Shown piece by piece: positions 11,077 through 22,531 of a stretch of DNA of 43,807 bases. This DNA comes from Saccoglossus kowalevskii. Lineage: Eukaryota > Hemichordata > Enteropneusta > Harrimaniidae. The first letter of the stretch is position 1. Each line of letters opens with the position of its first letter. The position numbers and the translations under genes were made by a program. The notes under the pieces were generated by a model. That model saw only the letters and a program-made list of their open reading frames with translations, did no database searches and was not told where the DNA came from. The DNA lies in the NCBI RefSeq assembly GCF_000003605.2, contig NW_003143931.1:1-43807 (forward strand), written 5' to 3'.

Positions 11077-11523
11077 CCACAATATGGTGCGGTATCCATA
11101 CCTAAATTAATGTCCATAATATGGCGCGGTATCCATGCCACAATTAAGGTTCATAATATGGCGTGGTATCCATGCCAAAATTAACGTCCATAATATGGCG
11201 CGGTATCCGTGCCAAAATTAACGTCCATAATATGGCGCGGTATCCATGCCAATATTAACGTCCATAATATGGCACGGTATCCATGCCAAAATTAACGTCC
11301 ATAATATGGCGCGGTATCCATGCCAAAATTAACGTCCATAATATGGTGCGGTATTCATACTTAAATTAACGTCCATAATATGGCACGGTATCCATGCCAA
11401 AATTAACGTCCATAATATGGTGCGGTATCTGTGCCAAAAGTAACGTCCATAATATGGCGCAGTATCGATGCCAAAATTAACGTCTATAATATGGCGCAGT
11501 ATCCATGCCAAAATAATTAACGT
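11077..11523. repeat. P-tail (447-bp 12-mer)
   Basis: It runs from CCACAATATGG to the +3 AATAATT monomer, 12 x 37 + 3. Identical-length copies lie at 19,598, 21,867, 29,242 and 32,802. Confidence 0.88.
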
Positions 11524-12152
11524 CCATAATATGGCGCGGTATCCATGCCAAAATTAACGTCCATAATATGGCGCAGTATCCGTTCCAAAATTAACGTCCA
11601 TAATATGGCGTGTATCCATGCCAAAATTAACGTCCATAAATATGGCGCGGTATCCATGCCAAAATTAACGTCCATAATATGGCGCGGTATCCATGCCAAA
11701 ATTAACGTCCATAATATGGCGTGGTACCATTACCTAAATTAACGTCCATAATATGGCGTGGTATCCATGCCAAAATTAATGTCCATAATATGGCACAGTA
11801 TCCATGCCAAAATTAACGTCCATAATATGGCGCGGTATCCGTGCCAAAATTAACGTCCATAATATGGCGCGGTATCTGTTCCAAAATTAACGTCCATAAT
11901 ATGGCGCGATATCCATGCCAAAATTAACGTCCATAATATGGCGCGGTATCCATGCCAAAATTAACGTCCATAATATGGTGCGGTATTCATACTTAAATTA
12001 ACGTCCATAATATGGCACGGTATCCATGCCAAAATTAACGTCCATAATATGGTGCGGTATCCATGCCAAAATTAACGTCCATAATATGGTGCGGTATCCA
12101 TGCCAAAATTAACGTCCATAATATGGCGCGGTATCCATGCCAAAATTAACGT
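11524..12152. repeat. Irregular junction and module K, copy 2
   Basis: After one consensus monomer there is an R-type ATCCGTTCC copy, a 36-bp copy with GGCGTGTATCC and a 38-bp copy with CCATAAATATGG. K follows from GGTACCATTACC (11,723): AATG, GCACAG, ATCCGTGCC, ATCTGTTCC, CGATATCC, ATTCATACTT. The odd-length monomers mark a module junction. Confidence 0.83.
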
Positions 12153-12673
12153 CCACAATATGGTGCGGTATCCATACCTAAATTAATGTCCATAATATGG
12201 CGCGGTATCCATGCCACAATTAACGTTCATAATATGGCGTGGTATCCATGCCAAAATTAACGTCCATAATATGGCACGGTATCTGTGCCAAAAGTAACGT
12301 CCATAATATGGAGTGGTATCGATGCCAAAATTAACGTCTATAATATGGCGCGGTATCCGTGCCAAAATAATTGACGTCCATAATACGGCGCAGTATCGAT
12401 GCCAAAATTAACGTCTATAATATGGCGCAGTATCCATGCTAAAATTAACGTCCATAATATGGCACGGTATCCATGCCAAAATTAACGTCCATAATATGGT
12501 GCGGTATTCATACTTAAATTAACGTCCATAATATGGCACGGTATCCATGCCAAAATTAACGTCCATAATATGGTGCGGTATCCATGCCAAAATTAACGTC
12601 CATAATATGGTGCGGTATCCATGCCAAAATTAACGTCCATAATATGGCGCGGTATCCATGCCAAAATTAACGT
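12153..12673. repeat. Module V, copy 4 (521 bp)
   Basis: It starts at CCACAATATGG. The GTATGCATGCC copy and its consensus neighbour are replaced by a single GCACGG copy, so it is one monomer short. The +3 monomer reads AATAATTGACG, shared with the V copy at 21,309. Confidence 0.86.
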
Positions 12674-13126
12674 CCACAATATGGTGCGGTATCCATACCT
12701 AAATTAATGTCCATAATATGGCGCGGTATCCATGCCACAATTAAGGTTCATAATATGGCGTGGTATCCATGCCAAAATTAACGTCCATAATACATGTATG
12801 GCGCGGTATCCGTGCCAAAATTAACGTCCATAATATGGCGCGGTATCCATGCCAAAATTAACGTCCATAATATGGCACGGTATCCATGCCAAAATTAACG
12901 TCCATAATATGGCGCGGTATCCATGCCAAAATTAACGTCCATAATATGGTGCGGTATTCATACTTAAATTAACGTCCATAATATGGCACGGTATCCATGC
13001 CAAAATTAACGTCCATAATATGGTGCGGTATCTGTGCCAAAAGTAACGTCCATAATATGGCGCAGTATCGATGCCAAAATTAACGTCTATAATATGGCGC
13101 AGTATCCATGCCAAAATAATTAACGT
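12674..13126. repeat. P-tail with a 43-bp TACATGTA monomer
   Basis: P-tail order from CCACAATATGG to +3 AATAATT, 453 bp instead of 447. The extra 6 bp come from a palindromic TACATGTA at 12,791-12,798, inserted inside the CCATAATATGG element. Confidence 0.88.
12791..12798. repeat. Palindromic TACATGTA insertion
   Basis: This 8-bp palindrome extends a monomer to 43 bp by splitting CCATAATATGG. Further copies are at 15,506-15,513 and 36,563-36,570. The latter two share a W context; this one lies in a P-tail. Confidence 0.9.
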
Positions 13127-14205
13127 CCATAATATGGCGCGGTATCCATGCCAAAATTAACGTCCATAATATGGCGCGGTATCCATGCCAAAATTAACGT
13201 CCATAATATGGCGCGGTATCCATGCCAAAATTAATGTCCATAATATGGTGCGGTATCAATACCTAAATTAACGTCCATAATATGGCGCGGTATCCGTGCC
13301 AAAATTAACGTCCATAATATGGCGCGGTATCCATGCCAAAATTAACGTCCATAATATGGCGCGGTATCCATGCCAAAATTAACGTCCATAATATGGCGCG
13401 ATATCCATGCCAAAATTAACGTCCATAATATGGTGCGGTATTCATACCTAAATTAACGTCCATAATATGGCACGGTATCCATGCCAATATTAACGTCCAT
13501 AATATGGCGCGGTATCAATGCCAAAATTAACGTCCATAATATGGTGCGGTATTCATGCCAAAATTAACGTCCATAATATGGCGCGGTATCCATGCCAAAA
13601 TTAACGTCCATAATATGGTGCGGTATCCATACCTAAATTAATGTCCATAATATGGCGCGGTATCCATGCCACAATTAACGTCCATAATATGGCGTGGTAT
13701 CCATGCCAAAATTAACGTCCATTATATGGCACGGTATCTGTGCCAAAAGTAACGTCCATAATATGGCGCGGTATCAATGCCAAAATTAACGTCTATAATA
13801 TGGCGCGGTATCCGTGCCAAAATAATTAACGTCCATAATATGGCGCAGTATCGATGCCAAAATTAACGTCTATAATATGGCGCAGTATCCATGCCAAAAT
13901 AATTAACGTCCATAATATGGCGCGGTATCCATGCCAAAATTAACGTCCATAATATGGCGCGGTATCCATGCCAAAATTAACGTCCATAATATGGCGCGGT
14001 ATCCATGCCAAAATTAACATCCATAATATGGTGCGGTATCAATACCTAAATTAACGTCCATAATATGACGCGGTATCCATGCCAAAATTAACGTCCATAA
14101 TATGGGGCGGTATTCATGCCAAAATTAACTTCCATAATATGGCGCGGTATCGATGCCAAATTTAACGTCTATAATATGGCGCGGTATCCATGCCAAAATT
14201 AACGT
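13127..14205. repeat. Q copy 5 with flanking monomers
   Basis: Three near-consensus monomers, full Q (13,238-13,909; CCATTATATGG at 13,719), then three near-consensus, ATCAATACC, GACGCGG, GGGGCGG/AACTTCC, ATCGATG/AAATTTAACG and consensus. The same stretch recurs at 20,045-21,123 (offset 6,918), with ATCCATACC or CGATATCC variants shared. Confidence 0.88.
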
Positions 14206-14612
14206 CCATAATATGGTGCGGTACCATTACCTAAATTAACGTCCATAATATGGCGTGGTATCCATGCCAAAATTAACGTCCATAATATGGCGCGGTATCC
14301 ATGCCAAAATTTACGTCCATAATATGGCGCGGTATCCGTGCCAAAATTAACGTCCGTAATATGGCGCGATATCCGTGCCAAAATGAATGTCCATAATATG
14401 GCGTGGTATTCGTGCCAAAATTAACGTCCATAATATGGCGCAGTATCCGTTCCAAAATTAACGTCCATAATATGGCGTGGTATCCATGCCAAAATTAACG
14501 TCCATAATATGGCGCGGTATCCGTGCCAAAATGAACGTCCATAAAATGGCGCGGTATCCACGCCAAAATGAACGTCCATAATATGGCGCGGTATCCACGC
14601 CAAAATTAACGT
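14206..14612. repeat. Module R, copy 2 (full 407-bp 11-mer)
   Basis: It starts with GGTACCATTACC (14,220), then GCGTGG, AAAATTTACG, CCGTAAT, CGATATCCGTG/AATGAATG, ATTCGTGCC, ATCCGTTCC, GCGTGG, ATCCGTGCC/AATGAACG, CCATAAAATGG/CCACGCC and CCACGCC. The same order occurs at 38,643 and 40,351. Confidence 0.88.
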
Positions 14613-14723
14613 CCATAATATGGCGCGGTATCCATGCCAAAATTAACGTCCATAATATGGCGCGGTATCCATGCCAAAATTAACGTCCATAATATGGCGC
14701 GGTATCCATGCCAAAATTAACGT
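14613..14723. repeat. Three near-consensus monomers
   Basis: A plain consensus run between R and the W-containing segment, with no diagnostic variants. Confidence 0.9.
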
Positions 14724-15691
14724 CCATAATATGGTGCGGTATCCATACCTAAATTAACGTCCATAATATGGCGCGGTATCCATGCCACAATTAACGTCCA
14801 TAATATGGTGCGGTATCCATGCCAAAATTAACGTCCATAATATGGCGCGGTATCCATGCCAAAATTAACGTCCATGATAAGGCGCGGTATCCAGCCAAAA
14901 TTAACGTCCATAATATTGCGCAGTATCCATGCCAAAATTAACGTCCATAATATGGCACGGTATCCATGCCAAAATGAACATCCATAATATGGCGCGGTAT
15001 TCATGCCAAAATTAACGTCCATAATATGGCGCAGTATCCGTGCCAAAATGAATGTCCATAATATGGCGCGGTATCCATGCCAAAATTAATGTCCATAATA
15101 TGGCTCGGTATCCATGCCAAAATTAATGTCCATAATATGGCACGGTATCCATGCCAAAATTAACGTCCATAATATGTCGCGGTATCCATGCCAAAATTAA
15201 CGTCCATAATATGGCGCAGTATCCGTGCCAAAATGAACGTCCATAATATGGCGCGGTATCCATGCCAAAATTAATGTCCATAATATGGCTCGGTATCCAT
15301 GCCAAAATTAACATCCATAATATGGCGCGGTATCCATGCCAAAATTAACGTCCATAATATGGTGCGGTATCCATATCTAAATTAACGTCCATAATATGGC
15401 GCGATATCCATGCCAAAATTAACGTCCATAATATGGTGCGGTATCCATACCTAAATTAACGTCCATAATATGATGCGGTATCCATGCCAAAATTAACGTC
15501 CATAATACATGTATGGCGCGGTATCCATGCCAAAATTAACGTCCATAATATGGCGCGGTATCCATGCCAAAATTAACGCCCATAATATGGTGCGGTATCC
15601 ATACCTAAATTAACGTCCATAATATGGCGCGGTATCCATGCCAAGATTAACATCCATAATGTGGGGGCAGTATTCATGCCAAAATTAACGT
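14724..15691. repeat. W-containing segment, duplicated at 35.9-36.8 kb
   Basis: GTGCGG/CATACC, CACAATT, then W with the private CCATGATAAGG and ATCCAGCC, ATATTGCGCAG, AATGAACATCC, AATGAATG, CTCGG, ATATGTCGCGG, CATATCTAAA, CGATATCC, GATGCGG, a 43-bp TACATGTA monomer (15,506-15,513), AAGATTAACATCC and GTGGGGGCAG. It matches 35,855-36,748, which lacks two monomers. Confidence 0.88.
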
Positions 15692-16064
15692 CCATAATAT
15701 GGCGCGGTATCCATGCCTCAATTAACGTTCATAATATGGCGTGGTATCCATGCCAAAATTAACGTCCATAATATGGCACGGTATCTGTGCCAAAAGTAAC
15801 GTCCATAATATGGAGTGGTATCGATGCCAAAATTAACGTCTATAATATGGTGCGGTATCCGTGCCAAAATAATTAACGTCCATAATACGGCGCAGTATCG
15901 ATGCCAAAATTAACGTCTATAATATGGCGCAGTATCCATGCTAAAATTAACGTCCATAATATGGCACGGTATGCATGCCAAAATTAACGTCCATAATATG
16001 GCGCGGTATCCATGCCAAAATTAACGTCCATAATATGGTGCGGTATTCATACTTAAATTAACGT
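15692..16064. repeat. Module V, copy 5 (ten monomers)
   Basis: It starts with CCTCAATT and GTTCAT, then ATCTGTGCC, GAGTGG, GTGCGG with +3 AATAATT, ATACGG, ATGCTAAAATT, GTATGCATGCC, consensus and ATTCATACTT. It then changes abruptly into a consensus run. Confidence 0.87.
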
Positions 16065-16471
16065 CCATAATATGGCGCGGTATCCATGCCAAAATTAACG
16101 TCCATAATATGGCGCGGTATCCATGCCAAAATTAACGTCCATAATATGGCGTAGTATCCATGTCAAAATTAACGTCCATAATATGGCGCGGTATCCATGC
16201 CAAAATTAACGTCCATAATATGGCGCGGTATCCATGCCAAAATTAACGTTCATAATATGGCGCGGTATCCATGCCAAAATTAACGTCCATAATATGGCGC
16301 GGTATCCATGTCAAAATTAACGTCCATAATATGGCGCGGTATCCATGCCAAAATTAACGTCCATAATATGGCGCGGTATCCATGCCAAAATTAACGTCCA
16401 TAATATGGCACGGTATCCATGCCAAAATTAACGTCCATAATATGGCGCGGTATCCATGCCAAAATTAACGT
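16065..16471. repeat. Homogeneous run of eleven near-consensus monomers
   Basis: Apart from CATGTC at about 16,158 and 16,306, GTAGTATCC at about 16,150, GTTCAT at 16,250 and one GCACGG, these copies equal the consensus. This is the least diversified stretch I noticed and has no module order. Confidence 0.85.
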
Positions 16472-17140
16472 CCATAATATGGTGCGGTATTCATACTTAA
16501 ATTAACGTCCATAATATGGCACGGTATCCATGCCAAAATTAACGTCCATAATATGGTGCGGTATCTGTGCCAAAAGTAACGTCCATAATATGGCGCAGTA
16601 TCGATGCCAAAATTAACGTCTATAATATGGCGCAGTATCCATGCCAAAATAATTAACGTCCATAATATGGCGCGGTATCCATGCCAAAATTAACGTCCAT
16701 AATATGGCGCGGTATCCATGCCAAAATTAACGTCCATAATATGGCGCGGTATCCATGCCAAAATTAATGTCCATAATATGGTGCGGTATCAATACCTAAA
16801 TTAACGTCCATAATATGGTGCGGTATCCATGCCAAAATTAACGTCCATAATATGGTGCGGTATCCATGCCAATATTAACGTCCATAATATGGCGCGGTAT
16901 CCATGCCAAAATTAACGTCCACAATATGGTGCGGTATCCATACCTAAATTAATGTCCATAATATGGCGCGGTATCCATGCCACAATTAAGGTTCATAATA
17001 TGGCGTGGTATCCATGCCAAAATTAACGTCCATAATATGGCGCGGTATCCGTGCCAAAATTAACGTCCATAATATGGTGCGGTATCCATGCCAAAATTAA
17101 CGTCCATAGTATGGCACGGTATCCATGCCAAAATTAACGT
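16472..17140. repeat. P ending followed by most of a P unit
   Basis: The five-monomer P ending (16,472-16,659) is followed by thirteen monomers of P (three consensus, ATCAATACC, GTGCGG, AATATT, consensus, CCACAATATGG at 16,919, CACAATTAAGG, GCGTGG, ATCCGTGCC, GTGCGG, CCATAGTATGG). It then switches to V. Confidence 0.86.
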
Positions 17141-17661
17141 CCATAATATGGCGCGGTATCCATGCCACAATTAACGTTCATAATATGGCGTGGTATCCAT
17201 GCCAAAATTAACGTCCATAATATGGCACGGTATCTGTGCCAAAAGTAACGTCCATAATATGGAGTGGTATCGATGCCAAAATTAACGTCTATAATATGGT
17301 GCGGTATCCGTGCCAAAATAATTAACGTCCATAATACGGCGCAGTATCGATGCCAAAATTAACGTCTATAATATGGCGCAGTATCCATGCTAAAATTAAC
17401 GTCCATAATATGGCACGGTATGCATGCCAAAATTAACGTCCATAATATGGCGCGGTATCCATGCCAAAATTAACGTCCATAATATGGTGCGGTATTCATA
17501 CTTAAATTAACGTCCATAATATGGCACGGTATCCATGCCAAAATTAACGTCCATAATATGGTGCGGTATCCATGCCAAAATTAACGTCCATAATATGGTG
17601 CGGTATCCATGCCAATATTAACGTCCATAATATGGCGCGGTATCCATGCCAAAATTAACGT
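17141..17661. repeat. Module V, copy 6 (521 bp)
   Basis: V without its first monomer, with GAGTGG, GTGCGG +3 AATAATT, ATACGG, ATGCTAAAATT, GTATGCATGCC and AATATT. Confidence 0.88.
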
Positions 17662-18032
17662 CCACAATATGGTGCGGTATCCATACCTAAATTAATGTCC
17701 ATAATATGGCGCGGTATCCATGCCACAATTAAAGTTCATAATATGGCGTGTATCCATGCCAAAATTAACGTCCATAATATGGCGCGGTATCCGTGCCAAA
17801 TTAACGTCCATAATATGGCGCGGTATCCATGCCAAAATTAACGTCCATAATATGGTGCGGTATTCATACTTAAATTAACGTCCATAATATGGCACGGTAT
17901 CCATGCCAAAATTAACGTCCATAATATGGTGCGGTATCTGTGCCAAAAGTAACGTCCATAATATGGCGCAGTATCGATGCCAAAATTAACGTCTATAATA
18001 TGGCGCAGTATCCATGCCAAAATAATTAACGT
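17662..18032. repeat. Shortened P-tail with two one-base deletions
   Basis: Compared with the 447-bp P-tail it lacks two monomers (GCACGG and consensus). It also has one-base deletions in GGCGTGTATCC (monomer 17,736) and GCCAAATTAACG (monomer 17,772). Total length is 371 bp = 447 - 74 - 2. Confidence 0.87.
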
Positions 18033-18815
18033 CCATAATATGGCGCGGTATCCATGCCAAAATTAACGTCCATAATATGGCGCGGTATCCATGCCAAAAT
18101 TAACGTCCATAATATGGCGCGGTATCCATGCCAAAATTAATGTCCATAATATGGTGCGGTATCAATACCTAAATTAACGTCCATAATATGGCGCGGTATC
18201 CGTGCCAAAATTAACGTCCATAATATGGCGCGATATCCATGCCAAAATTAACGTCCATAATATGGCGCGGTATCCATGCCAAAATTAACGTCCATAATAT
18301 GGCGCGATATCCATGCCAAAATTAACATCCATAATATGGTGCGGTATTCATACCTAAATTAACGTCCATAATATGGCACGGTATCCATGCCAATATTAAC
18401 GTCCATAATATGGCGCGGTATCAATGCCAAAATTAACGTCCATAATATGGTGCGGTATCCATGCCAAAATTAACGTCCATAATATGGCGCGGTATCCATG
18501 CCAAAATTAACGTCCATAATATGGTGCGGTATCCATACCTAAATTAATGTCCATAATATGGCGCGGTATCCATGCCACAATTAACGTCCATAATATGGCG
18601 TGGTATCCATGCCAAAATTAACGTCCATTATATGGCACGTTATCTGTGCCAAAAGTAACGTCCATAATATGGCGCGGTATCAATGCCAAAATTAACGTCT
18701 ATAATATGGCGCGGTATCCGTGCCAAAATAATTAACGTCCATAATATGGCGCAGTATCGATGCCAAAATTAACGTCTATAATATGGCGCAGTATCCATGC
18801 CAAAATAATTAACGT
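18033..18815. repeat. Three consensus monomers and Q copy 6
   Basis: Full Q is 18,144-18,815 with CCATTATATGG at 18,625. CACGTTATCTG matches the change in the Q copy at 4,427, making these two the closest pair. Confidence 0.89.
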
Positions 18816-19336
18816 CCATAATATGGCGCGGTATCCATGCCAAAATTAACGTCCATAATATGGCGCGGTATCCATGCCAAAATTAACGTCCATAATATGG
18901 CGCGGTATCCATGCCAAAATTAACATCCATAATATGGCACGGTATCTGTGCCAAAAGTAACGTCCATAATATGGAGTGGTATCGATGCCAAAATTAACGT
19001 CTATAATATGGCGCGGTATCCGTGCCAAAATAATTAACGTCCATAATACGGCGCAGTATCGATGCCAAAATTAACGTCTATAATATGGCGCAGTATCCAT
19101 GCTAAAATTAACGTCCATAATATGGCACGGTATGCATGCCAAAATTAACGTCCATAATATGGCGCGGTATCCATGCCAAAATTAACGTCCATAATATGGT
19201 GCGGTATTCATACTTAAATTAACGTCCATAATATGGCACGGTATCCATGCCAAAATTAACGTCCATAATATGGTGCGGTATCCATGCCAAAATTAACGTC
19301 CATAATATGGTGCGGTATCCATGCCAATATTAACGT
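18816..19336. repeat. Module V, copy 7, entered at its fourth monomer
   Basis: Three near-consensus monomers (last AACATCC) lead straight into ATCTGTGCC, GAGTGG, +3 AATAATT, ATACGG, ATGCTAAAATT, GTATGCATGCC, consensus, ATTCATACTT, GCACGG, GTGCGG and AATATT. The usual CCACAATATGG, CACAATT and GTTCAT monomers are absent. Confidence 0.86.
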
Positions 19337-19346
19337 CCATATATGG
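19337..19346. other. Exact CArG-box match CCATATATGG
   Basis: A one-base deletion turns the usual CCATAATATGG (seven A/T bases between CC and GG) into CC(A/T)6GG, the consensus bound by SRF-type MADS proteins. Other exact matches are at 22,497, 28,616 and 28,651. All four lie in indel-bearing monomers at module junctions, so chance or sequencing error is as likely as function. Confidence 0.5.
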
Positions 19347-19597
19347 CGCGATATCCATGCCAAAATTAACGTCCATAATATGGCACGGTATCTGTGCCAA
19401 AAGTAACGTCCATAATATGGCGCGGTATCGATGCCAAAATTAACGTCTATAATATGGCGCTGTATCCATGCCAAAATAATTAACGTCCATAATATGGCGC
19501 GGTATCCATGCCAAAATTAACGTCCATAATATGGTGCGGTATCCATGCCAATATTAACGTCCATAATATGGCGCGGTATCCATGCCAAAATTAACGT
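19337..19597. repeat. Z fragment inside V/P territory
   Basis: It opens with a 36-bp monomer (CCATATATGG then CGATATCC), followed by ATCTGTGCC, ATCGATG and GCGCTG with +3 AATAATT, which is the Z start. It then returns to consensus and AATATT. The one-base deletion sits at the junction. Confidence 0.83.
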
Positions 19598-20044
19598 CCA
19601 CAATATGGTGCGGTATCCATACCTAAATTAATGTCCATAATATGGCGCGGTATCCATGCCACAATTAAGGTTCATAATATGGCGTGGTATCCATGCCAAA
19701 ATTAACGTCCATAATATGGCGCGGTATCCGTGCCAAAATTAACGTCCATAATATGGCGCGGTATCCATGCCAAAATTAACGTCCATAATATGGCACGGTA
19801 TCCATGCCAAAATTAACGTCCATAATAAGGCGCGGTATCCATGCCAAAATTAACATCCATAATATGGTGCGGTATTCATACTTAAATTAACGTCCATAAT
19901 ATGGCACGGTATCCATGCCAAAATTAACGTCCATAATATGGTGCGGTATCTGTGCCAAAAGTAACGTCCATAATATGGTGCAGTATCGATGCCAAAATTA
20001 ACGTCTATAATATGGCGCAGTATCCATGCCAAAATAATTAACGA
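19598..20044. repeat. P-tail (447 bp)
   Basis: Standard 12-mer P-tail. Private changes are AATAAGGCGCGG with AACATCC, GTGCAG/ATCGATG, and AACGACC after the +3 AATAATT. Confidence 0.87.
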
Positions 20045-21308
20045 CCATAATATGGCGCGGTATCCATGCCAAAATTAACGTCCATAATATGGCGCGGTAT
20101 CCATGCCAAAATTAACGTCCATAATATGGCGCAGTATCCATGCCAAAATTAATGTCCATAATATGGTGCGGTATCAATACCTAAATTAACGTCCATAATA
20201 TGGCGCGGTATCCGTGCCAAAATTAACGTCCATAATATGGCGCGATATCCATGCCAAAATTAACGTCCATAGTATGGCGCGGTATCCATGCCAAAATTAA
20301 CGTCCATAATATGGCGCGATATCCATGCCAAAATTAACATCCATAATATGGTGCGGTATTCATACCTAAATTAACGTCCATAATATGGCACGGTATCCAT
20401 GCCAATATTAACGTTCATAATATGGCGCGGTATCAATGCCAAAATTAACGTCCATAATATGGTGCGGTATCCATGCCAAAATTAACGTCCATAATATGGC
20501 GCGGTATCCATGCCAAAATTAACGTCCATAATATGGTGCGGTATCCATACCTAAATTAATGTCCATAATATGGCGCGGTATCCATGCCACAATTAACGTC
20601 CATAATATGGCGTGGTATCCATGCCAAAATTAACGTCCATTATATGGCACGGTATCTGTGCCAAAAGTAACGTCCATAATATGGCGCGGTATCAATGCCA
20701 AAATTAACGTCTATAATATGGCGCGGTATCCGTGCCAAAATAATTAACGTCCATAATATGGCGCAGTATCGATGCCAAAATTAACGTCTATAATATGGCG
20801 CAGTATCCATGCCAAAATAATTAACGTCCATAATATGGCGCGGTATCCATGCCAAAATTAACGTCCATAATATGGCGCGGTATCCATGCCAAAATTAACG
20901 TCCATAATATGGCGCGGTATCCATGCCAAAATTAACATCCATAATATGGTGCGGTATCAATACCTAAATTAACGTCCATAATATGACGCGGTATCCATGC
21001 CAAAATTAACGTCCATAATATGGGGCGGTATTCATGCCAAAATTAACTTCCATAATATGGCGCGGTATCGATGCCAAATTTAACGTCTATAATATGGCGC
21101 GGTATCCATGCCAAAATTAACGTCCATAATATGGTGCGGTACCATTACCTAAATTAACGTCCATAATATGGCGTGGTATCCATGCCAAAATTAACGTCCA
21201 TAATATGGCGCGGTATCCATGCCAAAATTTACGTCCATAATATGGTGCGGTATCCATGCCAAAATTAACGTCCATAATATGGCGCGGTATCCATGCCAAA
21301 ATTAACGT
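20045..21308. repeat. Q copy 7, its tail, and the left end of R
   Basis: Three near-consensus monomers, full Q (20,156-20,827; CCATTATATGG at 20,637), tail, GGTACCATTACC (21,138), GCGTGG and AAAATTTACG. It copies 13,127-14,316 at an offset of 6,918. R is then abandoned after three monomers for GTGCGG, consensus and V. Confidence 0.87.
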
Positions 21309-21866
21309 CCACAATATGGTGCGGTATCCATACCTAAATTAATGTCCATAATATGGCGCGGTATCCATGCCACAATTAACGTTCATAATATGGCGTGGTA
21401 TCCATGCCAAAATTAACGTCCATAATATGGCACGGTATCTGTGCCAAAAGTAACGTCCATAATATGGAGTGGTATCGATGCCAAAATTAACGTCTATAAT
21501 ATGGCGCGGTATCCATGCCAAAATAATTGACGTCCATAATACGGCGCAGTATCGATGCCAAAATTAACGTCTATAATATGGCACAGTATCCATGCTAAAA
21601 TTAACGTCCATAATATGGCACGATATGCATGCCAAAATTAACGTCCATAATATGGCGCGGTATCCATGCCAAAATTAACGTCCATAATATGGTGCGGTAT
21701 TCATACTTAAATTAACGTCCATAATATGGCACGGTATCCATGCCAAAATTAACGTCCATAATATGGTGCGGTATCCATGCCAAAATTAACGTCCATAATA
21801 TGGTGCGGTATCCATGCCAAAATTAACGTCCATAATATGGCGCGGTATCCATGCCAAAATTAACGT
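21309..21866. repeat. Module V, copy 8 (full 558 bp)
   Basis: A complete 15-mer from CCACAATATGG. It shares AATAATTGACG with the V at 12,153 and has GCACAG and CACGATATGC as private changes. Confidence 0.88.
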
Positions 21867-22313
21867 CCACAATATGGTGCGGTATCCATACCTAAATTAA
21901 TGTCCATAATATGGCGCGGTATCCATGCCACAATTAAGGTTCATAATATGGCGTGGTATCCATGCCAAAATTAACGTCCATAATATGGCGCGGTATCCGT
22001 GCCAAAATTAACGTCCATAATATGGCGCGGTATCCATGCCAAAATTAACGTCCATAATATGGCACGGTATCCATGCCAAAATTAACGTCCATAATATGGC
22101 GCGGTATCCATGCCAAAATTAACGTCCATAATATGGTGCGGTATTCATACTTAAATTAACGTCCATAATATGGCACGGTATCCATGCCAAAATTAACGTC
22201 CATAATATGGTGCGGTATCTGTGCCAAAAGTAACGTCCATAATATGGCGCAGTATCAATGCCAAAATTAACGTCTATAATATGGCGCAGTATCCATGCCA
22301 AAATAATTAACGT
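21867..22313. repeat. P-tail (447 bp)
   Basis: Standard 12-mer from CCACAATATGG to +3 AATAATT. ATCAATGCC replaces ATCGATGCC in the penultimate monomer. Confidence 0.88.
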
Positions 22314-22531
22314 CCATAATATGGCGCGGTATCCATGCCAAAATTAACGTCCATAATATGGCGCGGTATCCATGCCAAAATTAACGTCCATAATATGGCG
22401 CGGTATCCATGCCAAAATTAATGTCCATAATATGGTGCGGTATCAATACCTAAATAACGTCCATAATATGGCGCGGTATCCGTGCCAAATTAACGTCCAT
22501 ATATGGCGCGGTATCCATGCCAAATTAACGT
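22314..22531. repeat. Consensus run ending in a deletion-rich patch
   Basis: Three near-consensus monomers, then the start of Q (ATCAATACC) with one-base deletions: CTAAATAACG, GCCAAATTAACG, CCATATATGG and GCCAAATTAACG. Monomers at 22,425, 22,461 and 22,497 are 36, 36 and 35 bp. The W/Z domain begins right after. Confidence 0.87.

Noticed and set aside
11545..11742. Forward-strand open frames of 65 codons here and 76 codons at 22,372-22,602
   Set aside because: They exist only because off-length monomers (36 and 38 bp here; 35 and 36 bp at 22.4 kb) shift the frame past the regular TAA codons. The translation is the repeat itself.
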